Assembly: GCA_902622575.1 (NCBI GenBank)
Contig: CACNQJ010000004.1
Span: 51,991-115,990, forward strand
Length of the DNA: 64,000 nucleotides
From: an uncultured Bacteroidota bacterium
GTDB lineage: Bacteria; Bacteroidota; Bacteroidia; Flavobacteriales; Flavobacteriaceae
Reading direction: 5' to 3'
The translations under genes were made by a program, and so were the position numbers. Below, one piece after another: positions 1-8,480 of this stretch. The notes under the pieces were generated by a model, which was not told the origin of the DNA, ran no database searches, and was given only the letters and a program-made list of their open reading frames with translations. The stretch's first letter is position 1. Each line of letters starts with the position of its first letter.

Positions 1-1227
1 ATATTGTTTTATTTTTCTGTAGAGAGTTCTTTCAGAGATTCCAAGTTCCTTAGCAGCAGCCTTTCTTCTGCCATTATTTCTTTCCAGCGCTTTAATTATT
101 AATTCTAATTCCTTGTCTTGAATAGATAGTGTTTCTTCCTCAACAACTTCCTCGGCAAACGAGTATTTATCTGATCTTTCAATAGGTTGGTTATTTTCAA
201 TAACATCTGTTTCACTAATAGAGTTGTCCCGTAATTGGTTAAAATTCTGTGGTATAAAATTTTCAATATCACCTAAATTTTCGTTGGAACCAACACTCTC
301 AGGTTTCAAATTATTTGTAAGTTTCTTAAGTTCATTTAGATCCTTTTTCATATCAAATAATATTTTATATAAAATTTCTCTTTCGGATGAAAAATCACTA
401 TCGCTTTTACTCTCTGAAACTAAAGCTGGTAAATTGTTTTTAGGGTCAGGTAAATATGATGATATCATAGTACCATTAATCGCTCTTTCTTGCTCTAAAA
501 CAGATAATTGTTCTGTTATATTTTTAAGTTGTCTAATATTACCATTCCATCTATAATTTTGTAATATTCTCTGGGCATCTTCATCAAGTCTAACTGTTGG
601 CATTTTATATTTTTTTGCAAAGTCTGAGGCAAATTTCCTGAATAACAATATTATATCATTTTTTCTTTGTCTGAGTGGCGGTATTTTTATTTCAACAGTA
701 CTCAGTCTGTAGAATAAATCCTCTCTAAATTTTCCTTTTGAAATTGCATTTTCCATGTTTAGATTTGTAGCCGCTACAATTCTCACATTCGTTTTTTGTA
801 CCTTAGACGACCCGACTTTGATAAACTCTCCATTTTCCAAAACTCTGAGAAGCCTAACTTGTGTGGTCAATGGTAGTTCTCCGACTTCATCTAGAAATAT
901 AGTACCACCATCAGCAACTTCAAAATAACCAGATCTGGTTGCAGTTGCGCCTGTAAAAGCACCTTTTTCATGCCCAAAAAGTTCAGAATCAATTGTACCC
1001 TCCGGTATGGCACCACAGTTTACTGCTATGAATTTATTATGTTTTCTGTGTGATAGCTGGTGAATTATTTTAGGAAAGGCCTCTTTCCCAACACCACTTT
1101 CACCTGTCACTAGTACAGTGATATCTGTTGGAGATACTCTAACCGCTTTTTCAATAGCTCTATCTAAACCATCATTGGAGCCTACAATTTCAAATCTTTG
1201 CTTAATATTTTGAATTTCACTATTCAC
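1..1227 (-). CDS. Sigma-54-dependent AAA+ transcriptional activator (3' end outside the window)
   Basis: Activator of sigma-54 RNA polymerase promoters. I read 409 codons on the minus strand from a GTG at 1227, with no stop before base 1. The protein begins directly with the AAA+ domain: Walker A GESGVGKE at residues 42-49, the sigma-54 contact loop GAFTGA at 89-94 and Walker B (TIFLDE) at 109-114. A polar linker follows, and a Fis-type helix-turn-helix lies near residues 385-405, so only a few residues should be missing. There is no receiver or other N-terminal sensor domain, so its input signal must come from elsewhere. It starts 9 bases after the miaB stop and probably shares that transcript. 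The GTG start is the best candidate; a second GTG lies at 1220. Confidence 0.9.
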   Translation of the reverse strand, partial: MNSEIQNIKQRFEIVGSNDGLDRAIEKAVRVSPTDITVLVTGESGVGKEAFPKIIHQLSHRKHNKFIAVNCGAIPEGTIDSELFGHEKGAFTGATATRSGYFEVADGGTIFLDEVGELPLTTQVRLLRVLENGEFIKVGSSKVQKTNVRIVAATNLNMENAISKGKFREDLFYRLSTVEIKIPPLRQRKNDIILLFRKFASDFAKKYKMPTVRLDEDAQRILQNYRWNGNIRQLKNITEQLSVLEQERAINGTMISSYLPDPKNNLPALVSESKSDSDFSSEREILYKILFDMKKDLNELKKLTNNLKPESVGSNENLGDIENFIPQNFNQLRDNSISETDVIENNQPIERSDKYSFAEEVVEEETLSIQDKELELIIKALERNNGRRKAAAKELGISERTLYRKIKQY

Positions 1228-1236
1228 AATTTTATT

Positions 1237-2649
1237 TTAAATTATTTGGCCAATCAAAGTAGTTGATGTGTTATCTAAAATTGTAACATCAGCATATTGT
1301 CCAATTTTTAATTTTCCCTTTGGAAAGACAACCATTATGTTTTGAGGATTTCTTCCACACCAATGTTCAGAGGATTTCTTTGATTCTTTTTCAATTAAAA
1401 CTTTTACTTTTTTCCCTCTGTAATTGAATAAATTCTGATAACTATGTTTTAATTGAAGATTAATAATTTCACTCAATCTTCGCTGTTTAACACTCTCGGG
1501 GATATTATCTTCAAATTTCTTTGCAGCTAAAGTTCCCGGTCTTTCAGAATATTTAAACATAAATCCAAAGTCATATTTAACATAATCCATTAATTTTAAT
1601 GTATTTAAGTGATCATCTTCAGTTTCATTTGGAAATCCAGTAATCATATCTTGAGAAATTCCACAGTCAGGAAGAATTTTCTTAATTTTTTTTACAAGTT
1701 CTCGATATTCTTCAACAGTGTGTTTTCTGTTCATCTTTTTCAATATTTCATCACTTCCAGACTGTACTGGTAAATGTATGTGGTTACAAATATTTTCATA
1801 CTTCGCCATAGTTTCCAAAACTTCTTTATCAATATCTTGAGGGTTTGAGGTTGTGAACCTTATTCGAGTATTTTTAAAATTCTTAGCAACTATTTCTAAT
1901 AACATTGCAAAATTTATTGATGTTTTTCTTTGTATTTCAGATGCTTTATTGAAATCTTTTTTCAAACCACCACCATACCATAAGTAACTATCAACATTTT
2001 GTCCCAGTAGAGTAACTTCCTTGTACCCATTTTTTACTAAATTATTTATCTCACTAAGTATTGTTTTTGGATCTCTACTTCTCTCCCTCCCTCTTGTAAA
2101 TGGAACTATGCAGAATGTACACATATTGTCACAACCTCTTGTTATTGAAACAAAAGCGTTAATACCATTTGTGTTAAACCTGCTTGGATTGATATCAGCG
2201 TAAGTTTCTTCTTTTGACAACAGAACATTAACTGCATCGTTTCCGAACTCAATTTCCTTTAAAAGATTAGGAATATCTCTGTAGGCATCAGGACCAACAA
2301 CTAAATCAACAATTTTTTCCTCAATTAAGAATTTTTCTTTTAATCTCTCTGCCATGCAACCTAGAACACCTACTTTGAGGTTTTTCTTATTTTTTTTGAT
2401 GGCATTGATAGTCTCCAGTTTTTTTCTAACGGTTATTTCTGCTTTTTCCCTGATTGAGCAAGTATTAAGTAAGATTAAATCTGATTCATTTAGATCGTTA
2501 GAGTAGGTATATCCAATACCCTCTAAGATAGAAGCAACAACTTCGCTGTCTGAAACATTCATTTGACATCCGTAAGAAATAATAGAGAATTTTCTAGTAT
2601 TGGAAATTCTCTTTTTTTTCTTTGTTATTTCTAATGTTTTGGTAATCAT
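1237..2649 (-). CDS. miaB: tRNA-2-methylthio-N6-dimethylallyladenosine synthase MiaB
   Basis: Radical-SAM methylthiotransferase that adds the 2-methylthio group to i6A37 of tRNAs reading codons that begin with U. The 470-residue protein has the family order: N-terminal UPF0004 domain with a cysteine in YGCQMN near residue 29 and further cysteines in NTCSIR and GCMAER, then the radical-SAM motif CDNMCTFC, and a C-terminal TRAM domain. Together these bind two 4Fe-4S clusters. It is the first gene of a minus-strand unit with the sigma-54 activator, divergent from topA across a 168-base gap. A perfect TATATTTG promoter element lies 18 bases before the ATG. Confidence 0.96.
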   Translation of the reverse strand: MITKTLEITKKKKRISNTRKFSIISYGCQMNVSDSEVVASILEGIGYTYSNDLNESDLILLNTCSIREKAEITVRKKLETINAIKKNKKNLKVGVLGCMAERLKEKFLIEEKIVDLVVGPDAYRDIPNLLKEIEFGNDAVNVLLSKEETYADINPSRFNTNGINAFVSITRGCDNMCTFCIVPFTRGRERSRDPKTILSEINNLVKNGYKEVTLLGQNVDSYLWYGGGLKKDFNKASEIQRKTSINFAMLLEIVAKNFKNTRIRFTTSNPQDIDKEVLETMAKYENICNHIHLPVQSGSDEILKKMNRKHTVEEYRELVKKIKKILPDCGISQDMITGFPNETEDDHLNTLKLMDYVKYDFGFMFKYSERPGTLAAKKFEDNIPESVKQRRLSEIINLQLKHSYQNLFNYRGKKVKVLIEKESKKSSEHWCGRNPQNIMVVFPKGKLKIGQYADVTILDNTSTTLIGQII

Positions 2650-2666
2650 TCCTTCTTTGTATCAAG

Positions 2667-2674
2667 CAAATATA
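2667..2674 (-). promoter_or_regulatory. Putative -7 element (TATATTTG) of miaB
   Basis: On the minus strand this reads TATATTTG, an exact match to the Bacteroidota -7 consensus TAnnTTTG, 18 bases before the miaB ATG. No TTG was found at the expected -33 spacing. The start would lie around 2660, giving a leader of roughly ten bases. Confidence 0.45.
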
Positions 2675-2789
2675 TAAAAACATGTCAAAATGTCGTGTTT
2701 TAATTTTAATTGTGGCTTTACTATTGATATTTGCTACTAAAATTTTAATGTATAAAGTATTGCGAAATTTTTTTTTTAAAAAAAACGTA

Positions 2790-2797
2790 TACATTTG
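2790..2797 (+). promoter_or_regulatory. Putative -7 element (TACATTTG) of topA
   Basis: TACATTTG matches TAnnTTTG exactly and ends 21 bases before the topA ATG, behind an A/T tract. A TTG at 2760-2762 is further away than the usual spacing, so only the -7 element is supported. Confidence 0.4.
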
Positions 2798-2817
2798 TCA
2801 TCCAACTTTTTTAAAAT

Positions 2818-5265
2818 ATGTCTAAAAACCTTGTAATAGTAGAATCACCTGCAAAAGCAAAAACAATTGAGAAGTTTTTGGGAGGTGAATTTAAAGTGGT
2901 TTCAAGTAATGGTCATATAGCAGATTTACCCTCCAACGAACTCGGTATTGATCTTGAGAATAATTACAATCCTAAATACAAGGTAACCAACGACAAAAAA
3001 GATTTAGTAAAAAAATTAAAAAAGGAATTAAAAGGTGTAGAAACTGTATGGCTAGCTAGTGATGAGGATAGAGAAGGTGAGGCAATAGCTTGGCATTTGG
3101 CTGAAAATTTGGATCTCGATGAATCAAATACCAAAAGGATTGTTTTCAGAGAAATTACCGAAGATGCTATCAAAAATGCCATAAAAAACCCAAGACAAAT
3201 TAATAAGGCCCTGGTGGATGCTCAGCAAGCAAGAAGAGTTATAGATCGATTAGTAGGATATAAAATATCTCCTATACTTTGGAGAAAAGTCAAGGGCGGT
3301 CTATCTGCAGGGAGAGTTCAATCTGTTGTTTTAAGACTAATTTCAGAAAGAGAAAAAGAGATTTCAAATTTTAACCCAGAATCTTCATTTAAAATTTCTG
3401 CTAATTTCATAAGTAATGATAAATCAAAGTTTAAGGCTAAATATTTAAATAACATAAAAGATGATGACAATTTTAAATCTTTTATTGAAGGTTTCAAATA
3501 TGCAATATTTAGCGTTGATGGTGTGAAAAAAAGCCCATTAATAAAGAAACCATCTGCCCCCTTCACAACTTCAACAATGCAGCAAGAGGCATCCAGAAAA
3601 TTAGGATTTAATGTTTCAAGAACAATGCAAACTGCACAAAAGTTGTATGAGGCAGGGCACATAACATATATGAGAACTGATAGTGTAACTCTTTCAGAAA
3701 CTGCTTTGAATTCAATTCATAGTACAATAAATTCAAAATATGGTTCTGAATATTCGCAGATAAGAAGTTTTTCAAATAAGAGCAGAAATGCACAACAAGC
3801 ACATGAGGCAGTAAGACCCACTAATTTTGATATCAATATTTCGAATTTGGATTCAGATCAATCCAGTTTATACGATTTGATTTGGAGAAGAACACTGGCA
3901 AGTCAAATGTCTGATGCTAAAGTTGATAAAACTACTGTGAAAATAGTTTCGAATAATCATGAAGGTTTTTTCCAGTCAGTTGGTGAGGTAATAAAATTCG
4001 ACGGTTTTTTGAGACTATACAGGGAGTCTAAGGATAATCAAAAAAATGATGAGTCAGAAAATACTGTTCTTCCAAATATTTTTGAAGGGGATATTGTTGA
4101 AAAAGAAAATGTATTGGTTACTCAATTTTTCACCAAACCTCCATTTAGATTTACGGAGGCTTCTTTAGTAAAAAAGCTTGAGGAGCTTGGTATTGGTAGA
4201 CCATCCACATATGCTCCGACTATAACCACCGTAATGAATAGAAAATATGTCTTCAAAGGCTTAAATAATGCTCAAAGTAGAGATATTATTGAGTACACAA
4301 TCGATACAGAAGTTAATAAAACAGTAAAGTCTGAAAAGTATGGATCAAATAAAGGCAAATTAGTTCCAAGTGAGGTTGGTTTATTAGTTAATGAGTTTTT
4401 GACAAATAATTTTAAAAATATAATTGATTATAATTTTACAGCATCTGTAGAAAGTGAATTTGATTCAATTGCAAACGGGTCAAAGGATTGGAAATCAATT
4501 ATTCATAAATTTTATGACCCTTTTAGTTCTGTAGTTGAAGATGTACAAAAAAATGCAAAGAGAGAAACTGGTGAGAGAATATTGGGAGTTGATCCAAAAT
4601 CAGGCAGGCAACTAAGTGTCAAGCTAGGAAAGTATGGCCCAATAGCACAAATTGGCAAAGTTGATGAAAAGGAAAAACCAATTTTTGCAAGCTTGCTTCC
4701 AGATCAACAAATAAGTAAAGTAACTTTTGATGAAGCACTAAAACTTTTTGAATTACCTGTATATGTGGGTGACTTTGAGGGTGAAAGTGTGGAGGCTAAT
4801 ATTGGGAGATATGGCCCATATGTTCGATTTCAAAAAGTTTTCATACCAATTCCTGAGGGATATAATCCTTTTACGATTACAATTGAAAAATCTATCGAGC
4901 TTATTACAGCAAAAAGAGAAGCCCAAAAACCAATACTAGTATACAAATCTCATGACGTAACAAAAGGAAGAGGAAGGTTTGGTCCATACCTTAAATGGAA
5001 TAATACTTTCATCAATGTAAATAAGAATTATGATTTTGATAATTTAACAGAAGATGATTGTAAGCAATTAATTGAAGATAAAATTAAGAAAGACAAAGAA
5101 AAAATAATCACTAATTGGTCTCCTGAAGGTATATCAATTGAAAAAGGTAGGTGGAATAAAGTGTATGTTATTAAAGGCAAAAAGAGAATACCTATCCCAA
5201 AAAACATTGACCCCTTAAAGATTAGTCTTGCTGATGCTAAGGACTACTTAAAAATCAAGAAATAA
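2818..5265 (+). CDS. topA: DNA topoisomerase I (type IA)
   Basis: Relaxes negative supercoils by transient single-strand cleavage. The protein has 815 residues. The N-terminal Toprim domain starts with LVIVESPAKAKTIEKFLG and contains the acidic DEDREGEA motif. The catalytic tyrosine lies in HITYMRTDSV, about residue 284. Instead of C-terminal zinc fingers the tail carries repeated modules of the form GRYGPYV / GRFGPYLKW (about residues 600-810), as is usual for the Bacteroidota form. The stop is 7 bases before the next start, so the arginase-fold gene is probably co-transcribed. Confidence 0.97.
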   Translation: MSKNLVIVESPAKAKTIEKFLGGEFKVVSSNGHIADLPSNELGIDLENNYNPKYKVTNDKKDLVKKLKKELKGVETVWLASDEDREGEAIAWHLAENLDLDESNTKRIVFREITEDAIKNAIKNPRQINKALVDAQQARRVIDRLVGYKISPILWRKVKGGLSAGRVQSVVLRLISEREKEISNFNPESSFKISANFISNDKSKFKAKYLNNIKDDDNFKSFIEGFKYAIFSVDGVKKSPLIKKPSAPFTTSTMQQEASRKLGFNVSRTMQTAQKLYEAGHITYMRTDSVTLSETALNSIHSTINSKYGSEYSQIRSFSNKSRNAQQAHEAVRPTNFDINISNLDSDQSSLYDLIWRRTLASQMSDAKVDKTTVKIVSNNHEGFFQSVGEVIKFDGFLRLYRESKDNQKNDESENTVLPNIFEGDIVEKENVLVTQFFTKPPFRFTEASLVKKLEELGIGRPSTYAPTITTVMNRKYVFKGLNNAQSRDIIEYTIDTEVNKTVKSEKYGSNKGKLVPSEVGLLVNEFLTNNFKNIIDYNFTASVESEFDSIANGSKDWKSIIHKFYDPFSSVVEDVQKNAKRETGERILGVDPKSGRQLSVKLGKYGPIAQIGKVDEKEKPIFASLLPDQQISKVTFDEALKLFELPVYVGDFEGESVEANIGRYGPYVRFQKVFIPIPEGYNPFTITIEKSIELITAKREAQKPILVYKSHDVTKGRGRFGPYLKWNNTFINVNKNYDFDNLTEDDCKQLIEDKIKKDKEKIITNWSPEGISIEKGRWNKVYVIKGKKRIPIPKNIDPLKISLADAKDYLKIKK

Positions 5266-5272
5266 TAATATT

Positions 5273-6409
5273 TTGATTCTAGAATATTTTAACCCTGTAG
5301 AAAAAAATGTTTTGGATTTCACCAACAGGCTTAGCTCAACCAATTTTGGTAATAAAATTGGAATAAATGGCCGAGATGGTTTTGATGGTTTTGAGAAGAC
5401 TGATATTGTAGTTTTCTCAATAAATGATTACAGAGACGATCAATCAGTTAAAAAATCATTTAACGCAGATAAAGATTTTAGAAAAAAACTTTATGGCTTA
5501 CATTATGGTAACTGGAAATTTAAATTATATGATTTAGGTAATCTAATCAGTGGAGATAGAGTTTCAGATACCAAATTTGCTATTGAAAAAATTATTGAGC
5601 ATTGCAATAATAATGAGGTCTTTGTTATTACTGTAGGGGGTACTCAGGTGATGACCTCAACCTGTTATAATTCACTCAAGAGGTACTTGAATAAAATTAA
5701 TTTAGTAACTATTAATAATAGATTTGATTTTATCAAAAATAATAATGTTGAGGAGTCATATTTATCGAAGATAATCATGGATGAGGACAATAAACTTAAT
5801 CAATATTCTAATATTGGATTTCAAAAACATCTAACATCCACAGATGAAATTGAATTGATTGATAAAATGAAGTTCGAAGCCTTGAGTTTAGGAAAAGTAA
5901 AATCAAATCTGATTGAAGCAGAACCAATTCTAAGAGATGCAAACATGGTTTCATTTAATATAATGTCCATAAAGTCAGGTGATATAAATAATGCTCATCA
6001 ATATCCAAATGGCTTAACCTCACATGAATTTTGCTCACTAGCTATGTATTCTGGATTGAGCTCAAATACAAAGGTTGTTTCTTTTTTTGAGAATTGGGAT
6101 TTTAAGATAATAAATTCTTTATTAGCTGAATCAGTATGGTACACTGTTGATGGTTTTAATTCAAGATTTGATGAAAATCCTCATGACAGCTCTGAAGATT
6201 TTATTACATATTTCATTGATGTTGATAATTATAAATTCAAGTTCTTTAAAAGTTTAATCACTGGAAGATGGTGGGTTGAGTTTTTAAACGATGAATTAAT
6301 TAATGTTGAAAAAGATATTATTTCTTGTATTTCTAACGATTATTACAACTGTAAGAATAATATCATTTCGGAGAGGATCATAACAAGATTAAAAAACAAA
6401 ATAACATGA
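5273..6409 (+). CDS. Arginase/formiminoglutamase-fold protein lacking metal ligands
   Basis: A 378-residue protein that resembles the flavobacterial arginase-family protein commonly found between topA and gldK. The fold landmarks remain but the metal-binding residues do not. The GGDH-type motif is GGTQ (about residues 121-124), the DAHxD-type motif reads NNRFD (about 148-152), and the SxDxDxxDP-type motif reads SFNIMSIKSGD (227-237). True arginases hold two Mn ions with these Asp and His residues, so catalysis is unlikely and a structural or binding role is my inference. The start is a TTG 7 bases after topA; no ATG gives the full domain. It lies 58 bases before gldK. Confidence 0.75.
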   Translation: MILEYFNPVEKNVLDFTNRLSSTNFGNKIGINGRDGFDGFEKTDIVVFSINDYRDDQSVKKSFNADKDFRKKLYGLHYGNWKFKLYDLGNLISGDRVSDTKFAIEKIIEHCNNNEVFVITVGGTQVMTSTCYNSLKRYLNKINLVTINNRFDFIKNNNVEESYLSKIIMDEDNKLNQYSNIGFQKHLTSTDEIELIDKMKFEALSLGKVKSNLIEAEPILRDANMVSFNIMSIKSGDINNAHQYPNGLTSHEFCSLAMYSGLSSNTKVVSFFENWDFKIINSLLAESVWYTVDGFNSRFDENPHDSSEDFITYFIDVDNYKFKFFKSLITGRWWVEFLNDELINVEKDIISCISNDYYNCKNNIISERIITRLKNKIT

Positions 6410-6467
6410 ATTTAATGCAAAAGTGTTATTTTAGGGCACAACTTTTGATCCAACTTAGGTGACAACT

Positions 6468-7877
6468 ATGAGAAAAAGTTTAGTTATATTATTGATTTTC
6501 GCAATATTTATCTCTTGTTCAAAAAATGATAGAGGAGAATTAATAGGTGTTAAGGCTAACAAATTTTTTTCCGATAAACCTCATGGCATGGTATTAATTC
6601 CATCTGGATCATTTACTATGGGTCCATCAAATCCAAGTGTAGTATTAGACCAAAATCCTACTTTGAAGACAGTTTCTGTTAAAGCCTTCTATATGGACGA
6701 AACTGAAATAACAAACAGCGAATATAGACAGTTTGTAAATTGGGTTAGAGACTCAGTTGTCAGAAATGAATTAGCCATTGCATCATATTACAAGATTGGC
6801 GAGGAGGTTAAAGAGGATGATCCTCTTTGGGATTTCATGCCAATTTACAATAGAGTAGGTGATGGAGAGGAAAAAACTGCATATCAGGAGTACCTTGAAG
6901 AAAATGGATTAGGAATTTTAGACATTGAGAATAAATCCACATATAGATTAAATTGGGATGCCAAGATACCATGGGAAAGATCAGATTATTTGGATGCTAA
7001 TTATGCTGCAGTGCTTGAAGGTGGTATTGGACCTGACTTACTTGAGGATTATGAAGGTTTTTTTATTCCAGCTGACTCTACTCCAAATGCACTCAGAGCA
7101 TTTAGAACAAAAAGAATCAAGTATAATTATCGTGAGTTTGATTCTGAAAATAACAAATGGAGCGATTACAAAGAATTAGAAGTATACCCTGATACGACAG
7201 TTTGGTACAAAGATTTTTCCTACAGCTACAACGAGCCAATGCACAATGACTATTTTTGGCATGATGCGTATGCTGAATACCCTGTTGTTGGTGTATCGTG
7301 GGAGCAGGCTAAAGCATTTGCACACTGGAGAACTTTTTACAAAAATCAACATCAGAGAAAGGCAAGAAAAAATATTCAGTTAGTTAGTGACTATAGGCTA
7401 CCAACAGAAACAGAATGGGAATATGCAGCTAGAGGAGGACTTGAAAGAGCTGAATATCCTTGGGGTGGACCTTACACATATGATGACAAAGGATGTTTCT
7501 TAGCAAATTTTAAACCTGAAAGAGGTGATTATATTGCAGATCAAATTTTGTATACAGCTGAAGCTGAGTCATATTGGCCAAATGATTATGGGCTTTACAA
7601 TATGTCGGGAAATGTAGCTGAATGGACTGACTCAAACTTTGAAAAGGGGGCTAATGATTTTGTAGCAGCACTTAATCCTACCATTGAGGGATCTGAGAAT
7701 AATAAATTTAAGGTTGTAAGAGGAGGATCATGGAAAGACGTTGCTCATTTCTTAAAAGTTTCTACTAGAGACTATGAAGAAAGAGGAAAAAAAAGATCAT
7801 ATATTGGCTTTAGAACGGTTCAAAGTTACCTTGGAGAGGATGTTGGTTTTCAAGAAAACCCAAATAAAATATTTTAA
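6468..7877 (+). CDS. gldK: T9SS ring / gliding lipoprotein GldK
   Basis: Outer-membrane lipoprotein that, with GldN, forms the periplasmic ring of the type IX secretion system. The lipoprotein signal ends in IFISC with the lipid cysteine at residue 17. A formylglycine-generating-enzyme (FGE-sulfatase) fold follows, with MVLIPSGSFTMG near residue 40, LPTETEWEYAARGG in the middle and NVAEWT and FRTVQS near the end. I start at the ATG at 6468 (469 residues) because TAGGTGAC precedes it; an in-frame GTG lies at 6459. First gene of gldKLMN. Confidence 0.95.
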   Translation: MRKSLVILLIFAIFISCSKNDRGELIGVKANKFFSDKPHGMVLIPSGSFTMGPSNPSVVLDQNPTLKTVSVKAFYMDETEITNSEYRQFVNWVRDSVVRNELAIASYYKIGEEVKEDDPLWDFMPIYNRVGDGEEKTAYQEYLEENGLGILDIENKSTYRLNWDAKIPWERSDYLDANYAAVLEGGIGPDLLEDYEGFFIPADSTPNALRAFRTKRIKYNYREFDSENNKWSDYKELEVYPDTTVWYKDFSYSYNEPMHNDYFWHDAYAEYPVVGVSWEQAKAFAHWRTFYKNQHQRKARKNIQLVSDYRLPTETEWEYAARGGLERAEYPWGGPYTYDDKGCFLANFKPERGDYIADQILYTAEAESYWPNDYGLYNMSGNVAEWTDSNFEKGANDFVAALNPTIEGSENNKFKVVRGGSWKDVAHFLKVSTRDYEERGKKRSYIGFRTVQSYLGEDVGFQENPNKIF

Positions 7878-7907
7878 TAAAAATTATAAAACTAAAAATT
7901 AAGAATT

Positions 7908-8477
7908 ATGAAAAAACAATTATTACCAGATAACGTATTTGAGTTATTATTTGGTGTAGGTGCAGGAGTTGTTATTATTGGCGCATTACTAAAAATTATA
8001 AATGGTTCATTAATATTTTCAGCTAATACATGGCTTATCGTAGGTCTTTCAGTTGAAGCTGGAATCTTTGTTTTATCAGGTATCCAAGGTTTTTTACTTA
8101 GCAAAAAGGATGAAGAGGATGATGTCGTTAGTACAATTGCAGTTGAGACAGCAGAATTACAAAAAGCTGTTGATGGTACTGTAAAAGGACTTTCAGAACT
8201 AAATTCCAACATATCCAACGCTTCAGTGGCAACTGCTTCAATCAAAGTACCCACTGATATGGGAAGAAATACTGAAGATTTTAATAAAGGCTTAGCATCT
8301 GCCTCATCTAACATTCAAGAAGTCGCTAAAGTTCTCAATAATTTAAAGGAAACAGTTGAAGCATTTGAGAATGTAAACATGCCTGAAGGTCTTGGAGATG
8401 AGATGCAAAAAATGAAAAATACTGTTAAAGAATTAAATGCTAAGTATGAAGCTATGCTTGGTGCAATGAACAAGTAA
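7908..8477 (+). CDS. gldL: T9SS motor membrane protein GldL, unusual membrane residues
   Basis: Inner-membrane subunit of the proton-driven GldLM motor that powers type IX secretion and gliding. It has 189 residues with two transmembrane helices (about 13-31 and 39-60) and a cytoplasmic tail. Aligned with Flavobacterium johnsoniae GldL as I recall it, Lys27 and Glu49 are kept (K29, E50) but His30 is Asn (N32) and Glu59 is Gln (Q60). The family HW/HF turn after the lysine is also replaced. The identity is secured by its place between gldK and gldM and by the GALLKI and GLSVEAGIF motifs. The tail has weak coiled-coil character. Confidence 0.92.
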   Translation: MKKQLLPDNVFELLFGVGAGVVIIGALLKIINGSLIFSANTWLIVGLSVEAGIFVLSGIQGFLLSKKDEEDDVVSTIAVETAELQKAVDGTVKGLSELNSNISNASVATASIKVPTDMGRNTEDFNKGLASASSNIQEVAKVLNNLKETVEAFENVNMPEGLGDEMQKMKNTVKELNAKYEAMLGAMNK

Positions 8478-8480
8478 GAC

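Noticed and set aside
224..556. 110-codon plus-strand frame near the left end
   Set aside because: Antisense to the linker of the sigma-54 activator; serine- and leucine-rich shadow of that gene.
2594..2794. 66-codon minus-strand frame crossing the miaB start
   Set aside because: It covers the promoter region of miaB and topA, has low-complexity sequence and overlaps miaB in another frame.
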